A stretch of DNA of 45,194 nt from a virus. Both the position numbers and the translations under genes were made by a program. Under the pieces are notes generated by a model. The model did not search any database, was not told where the DNA came from, and was given only the letters and a program-made list of their open reading frames with translations. Positions 23,881-30,919 of this stretch are shown here, one piece after another (the first letter of the stretch is position 1; each line of letters starts with the position of its first letter). The stretch covers positions 1 through 45,194 of IMG/VR virus record IMGVR_UViG_3300023184_002700; one strand, given 5' to 3'.

Positions 23881-24423
23881 GTGAAAAAGTTATATGTAGA
23901 TGATCAACAGATCAGAGAATACGTCAATAAAATCTCATATCAGATGTATAAGGACAATTGGCGTCCAGACTATATCGTAGGACTAACCCGCGGAGGACTT
24001 GTTCCCGCGGTATATATGAGTCATATGCTAGATATTCCCATGGAAACATTAAAAGTAGCTCTACGTGACGGTGAGGGTGGTGAAAGCAACTGCTGGATGG
24101 CCGAAGATGCATTTGGTTATATTAATGCTAGTAAAATTCCCAGACCCAAAGATGAACCCACCACAGATCCTAGTCTACGTAAAAACATCTTGATCTTAGA
24201 TGACATCAACGATACCGGTGCTACATTGGATTGGATAATCGAAGATTGGCAAGGTATTAATTTGCCCAACGACCCGGCCTGGGCAGACGTCTGGGGTAAC
24301 AATGTTCGCTTCGCAGTATTATTTGATAACCTAAGCAGCGAGTTTAGTCGTAAGGTCAACTACAGTGCTGTAGAGATAAACAAGGCCGAAGAAGATGTTT
24401 GGATCGTTTATCCTTGGGAGTGA
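23881..24423 (+). CDS. Purine phosphoribosyltransferase-like (Gpt/Hpt type)
   Basis: The 180-residue product starts at GTG 23881. YIVGLTRGGLVPAVYMSH (about 31-48) is the typical G.tRGGl.pa..la entry strand of PRTases. NILILDDINDTGATLD (about 102-117) is the PRPP-binding motif with paired acidic residues. E. coli Gpt (xanthine-guanine PRTase) is about 150 residues, so this is slightly longer, with an insertion around EGGESNCWMAEDAFGYINA. It would attach ribose-5-phosphate to a free purine. Because DpdA releases free guanine, guanine salvage fits the setting (inference). Confidence 0.78.
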   Translation: MKKLYVDDQQIREYVNKISYQMYKDNWRPDYIVGLTRGGLVPAVYMSHMLDIPMETLKVALRDGEGGESNCWMAEDAFGYINASKIPRPKDEPTTDPSLRKNILILDDINDTGATLDWIIEDWQGINLPNDPAWADVWGNNVRFAVLFDNLSSEFSRKVNYSAVEINKAEEDVWIVYPWE

Positions 24424-24427
24424 TAGG

Positions 24428-24652
24428 TTGCATTTTTTTATAAAACATAGTAAACTAATAGGATGGCTAGCTAATATCATTACCGTTGTTGGGGTGGTAT
24501 TCACCAGTCTTGATGTATATCCACTTAACATTATTATACTGTCCATCGCTTGTTTATTTTGGATCGTGACCGGTATAATATGGAAGAAACCAGAGTTATG
24601 GTCATTGAATGCCATAATATTATTCATATATCTTTATGGGTTAATTAGATGA
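24428..24652 (+). CDS. Small membrane protein, two to three TM segments
   Basis: I chose TTG 24428, which has GGGAG about 9 bases upstream, over an ATG at 24395 buried in the PRTase gene. The 74-residue product has hydrophobic stretches at about 10-28, 32-50 and 56-72, with KKPELW between the last two. It is related in style to the membrane protein encoded at 25506 (both have an aromatic FW..G segment). Its stop overlaps the queE start. Role unknown. Confidence 0.55.
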   Translation: MHFFIKHSKLIGWLANIITVVGVVFTSLDVYPLNIIILSIACLFWIVTGIIWKKPELWSLNAIILFIYLYGLIR

Positions 24653-25503
24653 GTAAACTTAAAGTCAGTGAAATATTCTATTCAGCACAAGGTGAAGGTC
24701 GCTTTATTGGCGTGCCTAGTGTATTCTTAAGAACCTTTGGTTGTAACTTTACCTGTGGTGGATTTGGTATGAGTGATCGCACACAGATGAGCACAGAACG
24801 AGAGTTTATCGATCCTAAACAATATAGAATATATGAAGACCTACCGTTGGTTACAACAGGATGTGACAGTTACGCAAGTTGGGATCCAAAGTTTAAACAT
24901 CTTAGTCCCTTATTAGAAATCGATGCTGTAGCTAAACGTCTTACAGATTTGGTTCCTAGTAATAGTTGGATCATGCCCAATGGTAATAACACACATTTGG
25001 TTATCACAGGTGGTGAGCCACTGTTGGGTTGGCAACGTGCTTATCCAGAACTATTAGATCATGAAGAGATGTTTAACTTATTAAACTTAACATTTGAAAC
25101 CAATGGTACTCAAGAACTACATGAAGACTTTGCCAAGTATTTGAAACTATGGAATCGTGGCAGCCGTGAGATAACATTCAGCGTAAGTGCTAAATTGAGT
25201 GCAAGTGGTGAGAAGTGGGCAGATGCTGTCAAACCTGATATTGTTCGTAGTTATGAAAAGGTTGGCACTACATATCTTAAGTTTGTAGTTGAAAAGCCGG
25301 AAGACTTTGATGAAGTTGATCAAGCAGTATCAGAATACAGGAAGGCCAAGTTCAAAGGTGTTATATACATTATGCCAGTAGGCGGTGTGGTTAAAGTCTA
25401 CGATGGTAATAAATTTAATGTAGCTGATGAAGCTATGCGTCGTGGTTATTATTATAGTCCAAGATTACATGTTGATCTTTGGGGCAACAGTTGGGGCAAA
25501 TAA
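24649..25503 (+). CDS. queE: 7-carboxy-7-deazaguanine synthase, QueE-like radical SAM
   Basis: The 284-residue product begins with the QueE signature VSEIFYSAQGEGRFIGVPSV. VITGGEPLL is the SAM-binding GGEP motif. QueE converts carboxy-tetrahydropterin to CDG. The cluster cysteines are unusual: C32-NFT-C36 is followed by GGF rather than the expected third cysteine, and the next cysteine is C72 in TGCDSYASWD, which aligns with the WCDTK..W end of canonical QueE. The motif is then CX3C-X35-C, with a 35-residue insertion in place of the usual 2. I recall similar sequences in other phages. The enzyme call is well supported by context; activity is unproven. Confidence 0.87.
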   Translation: MSKLKVSEIFYSAQGEGRFIGVPSVFLRTFGCNFTCGGFGMSDRTQMSTEREFIDPKQYRIYEDLPLVTTGCDSYASWDPKFKHLSPLLEIDAVAKRLTDLVPSNSWIMPNGNNTHLVITGGEPLLGWQRAYPELLDHEEMFNLLNLTFETNGTQELHEDFAKYLKLWNRGSREITFSVSAKLSASGEKWADAVKPDIVRSYEKVGTTYLKFVVEKPEDFDEVDQAVSEYRKAKFKGVIYIMPVGGVVKVYDGNKFNVADEAMRRGYYYSPRLHVDLWGNSWGK

Positions 25504-25505
25504 AA

Positions 25506-25769
25506 ATGAACAAAGTATTAAATTATATCGACTCTCACATTTCACAAATGGAAATGGTTGGAGTTATCATGCGTATTATCAGTTTTAGTTTAGTATCTTG
25601 GTTAGGTCCAGCAAGTCCGTTTATGTTTGTATGGATTTTTAACACTATCGATGCTGTCTTATTAACATATTGTGCCAGGATTAGGAAAGACCCAGCGTAT
25701 ACATTATTAAATGGGTTTTGGATCTTAGTTGGATTAATTGGCATCGCCAGAGCCGGAGGGTGGATTTAA
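25506..25769 (+). CDS. Small membrane protein, three TM segments
   Basis: The 87-residue product starts at ATG 25506 two bases after queE; an earlier in-frame start lies inside queE. Hydrophobic segments lie at about 16-33, 36-54 and 66-82, with a short basic loop (CARIRKDPAYT). NGFWILVGLIGIARAGGWI closes the protein. The style matches small uncharacterised phage membrane proteins, and it may be a distant relative of the one at 24428. The stop overlaps the next ATG. Confidence 0.6.
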   Translation: MNKVLNYIDSHISQMEMVGVIMRIISFSLVSWLGPASPFMFVWIFNTIDAVLLTYCARIRKDPAYTLLNGFWILVGLIGIARAGGWI

Positions 25770-26479
25770 TGAGGCAGATAGGTAGACTGTTTACATTTGG
25801 ATGTAGTTTTACTAGTTTCTTTTGGCCAACTTGGGCTGATATACTAGGGCAGGAAGCTGACTATTTTGAGAACTGGGGAATACCCGGTGGCGGCAACGAA
25901 TATATCTTTAACAGCGTAAATGAATGTTTACTTAGAAATAAGTTAACCAGCAATGATACAGTTATTATCATGTGGACAAATATCTGGAGAGAGGATAGAT
26001 ATATCCAAGGAGAATGGGTCACTCCGGGTAATATATATCATTCTAATAATCAGATTATCAATGATCGCGGATATTTAATCAGAGATTTAGCTTTTATTAA
26101 TAGTACCAAAGAAATGCTCGAGAATCGTAATATCAAATACATATTTTTAGCTATGGTGCCTATAGATAACTCAGATCAATATTCTGTAGTCAAACTTATT
26201 GACTGCGACGACGTGCTTGCTTTGTATAAAGATACCATTGAAGAAATTAGACCTAGTGTTTACGAAAAAATATTTAATTTTGATTGGCATAGTCGACAAA
26301 AAGATAGAGAAGATATGCATCCTATACCAAGTGAATATTTAGAATATTTAGATTTAATAGTGCCAGAATATAAGATAAGCAACAAAACCAGACAATGGAT
26401 TAAAGCAGTTGATGCAGAAATATGTAACGGAAATGATATTGCTCACTTATGGAATAAAGCATTTCCGATTAGATTTTAA
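25769..26479 (+). CDS. SGNH/GDSL hydrolase-like protein
   Basis: The start at ATG 25769 overlaps the upstream stop. The 236-residue product has LFTFGCSFTSFFWPTW at about residues 7-22, where GCSFT matches block I of SGNH enzymes with the catalytic serine. GIPGGGNEYIFN (about 44-55) gives the block II/III glycine and asparagine. DMHPIPSEYLEYL near residue 187 supplies the D-x-H catalytic pair. Such enzymes remove acetyl or other acyl groups from sugars; phage copies may act on surface glycans. The gene is AT-rich. It is separate from the metK operon start by 12 bases. Confidence 0.7.
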   Translation: MRQIGRLFTFGCSFTSFFWPTWADILGQEADYFENWGIPGGGNEYIFNSVNECLLRNKLTSNDTVIIMWTNIWREDRYIQGEWVTPGNIYHSNNQIINDRGYLIRDLAFINSTKEMLENRNIKYIFLAMVPIDNSDQYSVVKLIDCDDVLALYKDTIEEIRPSVYEKIFNFDWHSRQKDREDMHPIPSEYLEYLDLIVPEYKISNKTRQWIKAVDAEICNGNDIAHLWNKAFPIRF

Positions 26480-26491
26480 TAAAGGAAAAGT

Positions 26492-27589
26492 ATGAGTTAT
26501 TTGTTTACAAGTGAAAGTGTTAGTGAAGGGCATCCGGATAAGGTAGCAGATGCTATCAGTGATGCTATTTTAGATTTAATGATGCGTGAAGGAAATACTG
26601 CCTATCGTTGTGCTTGCGAAACATTAGTAACTACTAATCAAGTCGTCCTAGCAGGTGAATACAAGGGCATCTACAATCATCTAGAAGTTGAAAATGCTGT
26701 GCGTCGTGTTATACGTGACATTGGTTACGAGCAAGATGGATTCCATTGGGAAACTGTGGACATTAAAAATCTCATGCATGGGCAAAGTGCAGACATTGCC
26801 CTAGGCACAGATACATTTGGTGCCGGTGATCAAGGACTTATGTTTGGTTATGCTACAAACAAAACACCAAACTACATGCCGCCGACTATTTATTACAGTC
26901 ACAAGATTGTAGAAGCATTAACAAAATTACGCAAAGAAGGTGCTCGTTGGTTAGGTCCTGATGCTAAATCGCAGGTAACATTAAAGTTTAACGATGATCA
27001 CTCACTTAGTCATGCCGCTAAGATTGTCTGTTCGACTCAGCATACAGAAGACACAGATATTGCAACCGTGCGTGCTAATGTAGAAAACATTATTAGAACT
27101 ATCTTACCTGTAGAACTTATTACTAGTGAAACAGAATTTTTAATCAACCCAACTGGACGTTTTGTTATTGGCGGACCGGATGGTGATACAGGCCTGACAG
27201 GACGTAAGATTATCGTTGATACCTACGGTGGTAGTTGCCCGCATGGTGGTGGTGCATTTAGTGGCAAGGATCCTACTAAGGTAGATCGTAGTGCCGCTTA
27301 TATGGCACGTTACCTAGCTAAGAACATCGTAGCTAGTGGCAAGGCATCATATGCTACTGTTCAACTTGCTTATGCTATCGGGGTAGAACAACCTATGAGT
27401 GTCTATGTTGACAGCGATGGAAACAATTTTGAGCTTACTACATGGATAACTACTAATGTAGATCTAACTCCTAGAGGCATTATTAATAGATTTGATCTAT
27501 TCCGCCCTATTTACAGCTCTACAACTAACTACGGACACTTTGGTAAACCTGGATTACCGTGGGAAGAGTTAGATTTATTCAATGATTAA
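26492..27589 (+). CDS. metK: S-adenosylmethionine synthetase
   Basis: The 365-residue product is nearly full length (E. coli MetK is 384). It shows the whole set of motifs: FTSESVSEGHPDKVADAISD at the N-terminus with the ATP-binding H and D, GAGDQGLMFGYA, VIGGPDGDTGLTGRKIIVDT, and GGGAFSGKDPTKVDRSAAY with the P-loop-like region. It makes SAM from methionine and ATP. The window encodes at least three radical SAM enzymes (two SPASM-like and QueE) and a methyltransferase-like protein that use SAM. The ribosome-binding site AAAGGAAA is good. Host-derived acquisition is likely. Confidence 0.97.
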   Translation: MSYLFTSESVSEGHPDKVADAISDAILDLMMREGNTAYRCACETLVTTNQVVLAGEYKGIYNHLEVENAVRRVIRDIGYEQDGFHWETVDIKNLMHGQSADIALGTDTFGAGDQGLMFGYATNKTPNYMPPTIYYSHKIVEALTKLRKEGARWLGPDAKSQVTLKFNDDHSLSHAAKIVCSTQHTEDTDIATVRANVENIIRTILPVELITSETEFLINPTGRFVIGGPDGDTGLTGRKIIVDTYGGSCPHGGGAFSGKDPTKVDRSAAYMARYLAKNIVASGKASYATVQLAYAIGVEQPMSVYVDSDGNNFELTTWITTNVDLTPRGIINRFDLFRPIYSSTTNYGHFGKPGLPWEELDLFND

Positions 27590-27590
27590 T

Positions 27591-27713
27591 ATGTGGAATT
27601 TGATTAAAAGCTGGTGGGATGAATACGTTGATCTAATGGCGCATTCTTATCTATTAGATGAAGCGTATATGGAATTAAATATGGATGAAGAATTCGGTCA
27701 TGGAGAATGGTAA
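27591..27713 (+). CDS. 40-residue acidic hypothetical peptide
   Basis: A short frame starts at ATG 27591 (or ATG 27582, three codons earlier, overlapping metK) and encodes 40 residues with a WNLIKSWWDEYVD start and DEEFGHGEW end. The stop overlaps the next ATG (TAATG), which is the usual junction in this genome and supports expression. I recall a similar short W-rich gene before the next gene in some cyanophage genomes (unverified). Function unknown. Confidence 0.5.
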   Translation: MWNLIKSWWDEYVDLMAHSYLLDEAYMELNMDEEFGHGEW

Positions 27714-28087
27714 TGATAAAGAAATTAATTAATAGGTTATTTGGTACTAAACCTGAAGAGCCAGTTATTAAGACTCAAAAATCCAAAAAAACTCCAAAAG
27801 AACTGGCAACTGATGCCGGTGAACCTTGGGTAGAAGTCATTGGTATGGAGCTTGATAAAGATAATCCGGGAGCGGGTAGTTTTGAATTGGACTGGAATGA
27901 TAAATTCGTAGCCAATTTAATCCGTGCTGGTTATCAGGGTAAAACAGATCAGGACCTAGTAGACAATTGGTTCCGTAGCGTTTGCCAAAATGTGGTCTTG
28001 GAAAACTATGAGCAAGAGCAAGCTGACCCAGATAATCGTCCAAGTAACCGTAGAGATTTAGGCAACGGTAGAACAGAAGTCAGTTGA
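27713..28087 (+). CDS. Conserved phage protein (KTPKELATDAGEPW family), unknown function
   Basis: The start at ATG 27713 overlaps the previous stop; ATG 27707 is an alternative two codons earlier. The 124-residue product has a basic N-terminus (MIKKLINRLFGTKP), then KTPKELATDAGEPWVEVIGM, an FELDWNDKFVANLIRAGYQG core and an acidic helix with VDNWFRSVCQNVVLENYEQ. I recall this arrangement from T4-type cyanophages, without known function. The promoter of the next gene overlaps its last codons. Confidence 0.65.
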   Translation: MIKKLINRLFGTKPEEPVIKTQKSKKTPKELATDAGEPWVEVIGMELDKDNPGAGSFELDWNDKFVANLIRAGYQGKTDQDLVDNWFRSVCQNVVLENYEQEQADPDNRPSNRRDLGNGRTEVS

Positions 28088-28112
28088 CACAAACCAAAAT
28101 AGAAAGTATAAT
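28084..28112 (+). promoter_or_regulatory. Sigma-70-type promoter giving a leaderless RNase H mRNA
   Basis: TTGACA at 28084-28089 and TATAAT at 28107-28112 are spaced by 17 bases. The expected transcription start, 7 bases after the -10 box, is 28119, the A of the ATG. No Shine-Dalgarno lies between, so the transcript would be leaderless. Confidence 0.82.
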
Positions 28113-28118
28113 GTTTAC

Positions 28119-29117
28119 ATGAGATACTTACTTGTAGACACAGCAAACACATTCTTCAGAGCCCGACATTCAGCACATCGCCAAAGTGATACTTGGGACA
28201 AGCTGGGTTTTGCTATCCACGTAACCCTAGCATCAATCAATAAATCATGGCGTGATCAAAAAGCTGATCATGTTATATTCTGTTTAGAAGGCCGCAGTTG
28301 GCGCAAAGACTTCTACGAACCCTATAAGAAAAATCGCAGTGTAGCACGTGCGGCACTAACAGAAAGTGAAGCAGAAGAGGATAAGTTATTCTGGGAAACC
28401 TTTGATAACTTAAAAACATTCGTCGCAGAAAAGACTAACTGTAGTGTCCTTCAACACGGTGAACTAGAAGCAGATGATTTGATAGCTGGTTGGATACAAA
28501 GCCATCCAGATGATCATCATACTATCATATCCAGTGATACAGACTTCTATCAATTATTAGCAGACAACGTGAATCAATACAATGGTATCAGCGATGAGCT
28601 CCATACCTTAAAAGGCATCTTTGACAAGCGTGGTAAACCAGTCATTGATAAAAAAACCAAAGAACCTAAGAAGATCCCTAACCCACAGTTTATACTTTTT
28701 GAAAAGTGTATGCGTGGTGATCCTACAGATAACGTATTTTCCGCATTTCCAGGCGTGCGCACCAAAGGTAGTAAAAACAAAGTAGGTCTTGAAGAAGCCT
28801 ACAGTGACAAAGATAAGAAAGGTTATAATTGGAACAACATGATGTTACAGCGTTGGGTTGATCATAATGGTATCGAGCATCGTGTATTAGATGATTATGA
28901 ACGCAATCGCGTCCTAGTTGATCTAACAGCACAACCAGATGCGATAAAGATTAAGATGGCAGAAACTATAGCGGCCGCACAGGTACCTAAGAACATGCCC
29001 ATGGTAGGTGCGCAGTTCTTAAAATTCTGTGGCAAATATGATCTAGTCAAATTAAGTGAGAATGCTAGCAACATGGCAGAATGGATGATGGCTAGTTACC
29101 CAGAAAGGACTGTATGA
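28119..29117 (+). CDS. rnh: RNase H / 5'-3' flap exonuclease, T4 Rnh type
   Basis: The 332-residue product has the FEN-family acidic residues: MRYLLVDTANTFFRARHS at the start (D7), VIFCLEGRSWRKDFYEPYKK (metal and DNA-contacting), ELEADDLIAGW and ISSDTDFYQLL. A later MRGDPTDNVFSAFPGVRTKG matches the helix-hairpin-helix-like D-x-x-DN-x-x-G-V-x-x-x-G segment. T4 Rnh (305 residues) removes RNA primers from lagging strands. It has a strong leaderless-type promoter. The stop overlaps the next gene's ATG. Confidence 0.92.
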   Translation: MRYLLVDTANTFFRARHSAHRQSDTWDKLGFAIHVTLASINKSWRDQKADHVIFCLEGRSWRKDFYEPYKKNRSVARAALTESEAEEDKLFWETFDNLKTFVAEKTNCSVLQHGELEADDLIAGWIQSHPDDHHTIISSDTDFYQLLADNVNQYNGISDELHTLKGIFDKRGKPVIDKKTKEPKKIPNPQFILFEKCMRGDPTDNVFSAFPGVRTKGSKNKVGLEEAYSDKDKKGYNWNNMMLQRWVDHNGIEHRVLDDYERNRVLVDLTAQPDAIKIKMAETIAAAQVPKNMPMVGAQFLKFCGKYDLVKLSENASNMAEWMMASYPERTV

Positions 29118-29662
29118 AAGTTAATGTAAATTGGAGTATTATATCTATTCGAGAAATTCATACTAAAAATCTAAATAGCCCCTGCGAGATTTCCAATCTT
29201 ATGAAAGAATGGGGGATTACAAAATATTGTTATCAAATCATGTTCAAAGGAATAGTTTTGAAATATGGTATGAGTGCTGATAATTCTTGGATTAATGGGC
29301 AGTATGGTGAAAGAATATACAGACAAATTGGGCACATGAAATTTTGGGGTAAAGAAAAAAGACTTACAGGATCCAGCGGATGTGATTGGCGTATCACCGA
29401 AGACGACTTTGAAGATACCTACAAAATTAATATAGAAAAAGATTTTGTAAAGATTAAGATATGGGATCTTACTAATTATCCATTTGAGACTATTAGTCCA
29501 TGGGATGAAGTGGTTTCTATAGAAAGCCAATTAATTGAGTCATATGTAAAAATAGTAGGTGAGAAACCGATCGGCAACATCAACGACGAAGCACATATAA
29601 ATCGTCGACCAGCGATACTACAAACTACATGGGATAATATTTTTGAGAAAGAACATGCATGA
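29114..29662 (+). CDS. GIY-YIG-like nuclease domain protein (tentative)
   Basis: The 182-residue product contains YCYQIMFKGIVLKYGMSADN followed by a QYGERIYRQIGHM helix (about residues 39-75). This resembles the GIY-YIG nuclease core (Y.I...g...kyG.S.d...R...). A catalytic glutamate is plausible later (VSIESQLIESY). Context between RNase H and an exonuclease suits DNA metabolism. The motif is degenerate, so another fold cannot be excluded. The gene is AT-rich relative to neighbours, as are many homing-type or accessory genes. Overlaps of 4 bases join it to both sides. Confidence 0.45.
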   Translation: MKVNVNWSIISIREIHTKNLNSPCEISNLMKEWGITKYCYQIMFKGIVLKYGMSADNSWINGQYGERIYRQIGHMKFWGKEKRLTGSSGCDWRITEDDFEDTYKINIEKDFVKIKIWDLTNYPFETISPWDEVVSIESQLIESYVKIVGEKPIGNINDEAHINRRPAILQTTWDNIFEKEHA

Positions 29663-30240
29663 TAGCAGATGGCAAGTTCCTAGCATTAGATCTAGAATTA
29701 AACCAACCAAGCGGTAAGATCATACAGGTTGGTGTGGCCATAGGTGATAAACACACACGCTTCGAAGACTATGTTGTTCGTAAATGGTACATAGATCCAC
29801 AGGAGCCCATCAGCGAGTTTATCAATGATCTAACAGGTATTACAGACAGTGACATACGTGCTGAAAGTTATAGTCACGAACATGTTGCCCGTGAGCTCAG
29901 TGAGTTGATTAAAGAGCATAAGTGCTTTATCAACCCAGTGACTTGGGGCGGTGGTGATAGCGTTGAATTATTGGCAGAATTCTGCAAAAATCATGCTGAT
30001 TTTCCGCATTTTGGCCGTCGTTGGATAGATGTTAAGACCTGGTACACATACTTGATGCTTACACGTGGTAAAGCACCTAGTGGTGGATTAGCGTCAGCAA
30101 TGGGCTACTTCAAACTGCATTTCAAAGGTGCGGCGCACAGGGCAGATGTAGATGCGGCCAATACTCTAGCATTGTTTTTCAAACTGCTAGATCGTCAAGC
30201 TCGATTAGAAAGCATTCTAGACAGTGCAAAAAATATTTGA
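29659..30240 (+). CDS. DnaQ/DEDDh-type 3'-5' exonuclease (DexA-like)
   Basis: The 193-residue product has LALDLELN (residues about 8-15, D11 and E13), LTGITDSDI (the Exo II region), and AHRADVDAANT (about 159-169) with the H and D of the DEDDh class. A W/Y-rich middle (RRWIDVKTWYTYL) precedes the last motif. It resembles T4 DexA (227 residues) and could edit or degrade DNA. It forms a block with RNase H and a putative nuclease. The next promoter's -35 box overlaps its stop. Confidence 0.85.
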   Translation: MIADGKFLALDLELNQPSGKIIQVGVAIGDKHTRFEDYVVRKWYIDPQEPISEFINDLTGITDSDIRAESYSHEHVARELSELIKEHKCFINPVTWGGGDSVELLAEFCKNHADFPHFGRRWIDVKTWYTYLMLTRGKAPSGGLASAMGYFKLHFKGAAHRADVDAANTLALFFKLLDRQARLESILDSAKNI

Positions 30241-30265
30241 CATTTATCAAAAACCTAAATATAAT
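30237..30265 (+). promoter_or_regulatory. Sigma-70-type promoter with start codon at the transcription start
   Basis: TTGACA at 30237-30242 and TATAAT at 30260-30265 have 17-base spacing. The expected start (30272) is within one base of the ATG at 30271, so the mRNA would be leaderless. It drives the run that includes the QueF-fold gene and queD. Confidence 0.8.
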
Positions 30266-30270
30266 ATAGT

Positions 30271-30513
30271 ATGACTAAAGAATTAGAAAAATTAGCAGAA
30301 CAAGCAGGATTAACCGTAACAGATAATCTTGAACACTTCTATCGTCTAGTAGGTGAACGCTGTGCTGACATCTGTGGTAGTCAAGCAGATCAAAAGAATA
30401 TACGTCGTCATTTTGGTCTAGACTACTATGATGGTCCTAGCCACTATCAAAGCGAAAGACATCAAGAAACACAGTATGATTGGAGTAAACATTATGTTGA
30501 GGAAAAGAAATAA
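30271..30513 (+). CDS. Small hypothetical protein at head of the QueF-fold/QueD run
   Basis: The 80-residue product has an N-terminal helix (TKELEKLAEQAGL), a LVGERCADICGSQADQ segment with two cysteines, and an aromatic, histidine-rich end (YYDGPSHYQSERHQETQYDW). No family is recognised. It precedes the QueF-fold gene by zero bases, shares its promoter and may be made with it. It has no visible Shine-Dalgarno, consistent with a leaderless message. Confidence 0.6.
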   Translation: MTKELEKLAEQAGLTVTDNLEHFYRLVGERCADICGSQADQKNIRRHFGLDYYDGPSHYQSERHQETQYDWSKHYVEEKK

Positions 30514-30918
30514 ATGGAAAAGAAACTTTGGGACAGTATAGACAGCGGCATATTAAAAAGTCTACCTAATGCCGCACGTGGATATGAACAGCGTATCAAT
30601 ATCCCTGAATTTACATTTTTAGGTGGTGCAAATCAACCAGACTTTGGTGACGTTACTATTTGGTTCTATGGTAAAGACAAGACTATTGAACTTAAAAGTC
30701 TTAAGCAATACATATTCCAATACCGCGATACACGTTTGAGTTATGAACGTGCATTGGATGTCATGTATAAAGATCTTAAGGCAGCATACGAACCGGATCG
30801 TATCCGTATAGAAATTGAGTATCGCCCCCGTGGCGGTATCAGCAGTAGAATGATAGTAGACAGTGATTGGGGTCATCTAGGTGGCAGTGATCAACTTTGG
30901 CAACATCACAAGGATTAA
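30514..30918 (+). CDS. QueF-fold protein without catalytic cysteine (possible DpdL-like)
   Basis: The 134-residue product aligns with QueF (preQ0 reductase): PEFTFLGGANQPDF (31-44) matches PEFTSLCPxTGQPDF, IELKSLKQYIFQYR (58-71) matches the substrate-binding ESKSLK..L..FR helix with E59, and RIRIEIEYRPRGGIS matches the C-terminal strand. The nucleophilic Cys is replaced by Gly (G37, with a one-residue deletion) and the NHGIFHE histidines are absent. It is therefore unlikely to reduce a nitrile. In phages a CDG decarboxylase (DpdL) has been predicted for 7-deazaguanine DNA; a QueF-fold enzyme acting on CDG would fit this gene set. That assignment is recalled and unverified. Confidence 0.72.
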   Translation: MEKKLWDSIDSGILKSLPNAARGYEQRINIPEFTFLGGANQPDFGDVTIWFYGKDKTIELKSLKQYIFQYRDTRLSYERALDVMYKDLKAAYEPDRIRIEIEYRPRGGISSRMIVDSDWGHLGGSDQLWQHHKD

Positions 30919-30919
30919 T

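Noticed and set aside
23881-24423. This PRTase as a QueC (preQ0 synthase).
   Set aside because: It lacks the SGGxDS ATP-pyrophosphatase motif and zinc cysteines of QueC, and has the PRPP-binding DDINDTGAT motif.
28622-28640. TTGACA-like sequence within the RNase H gene as a promoter.
   Set aside because: No -10 box at 16-18 bases downstream; inside a well-supported coding gene.
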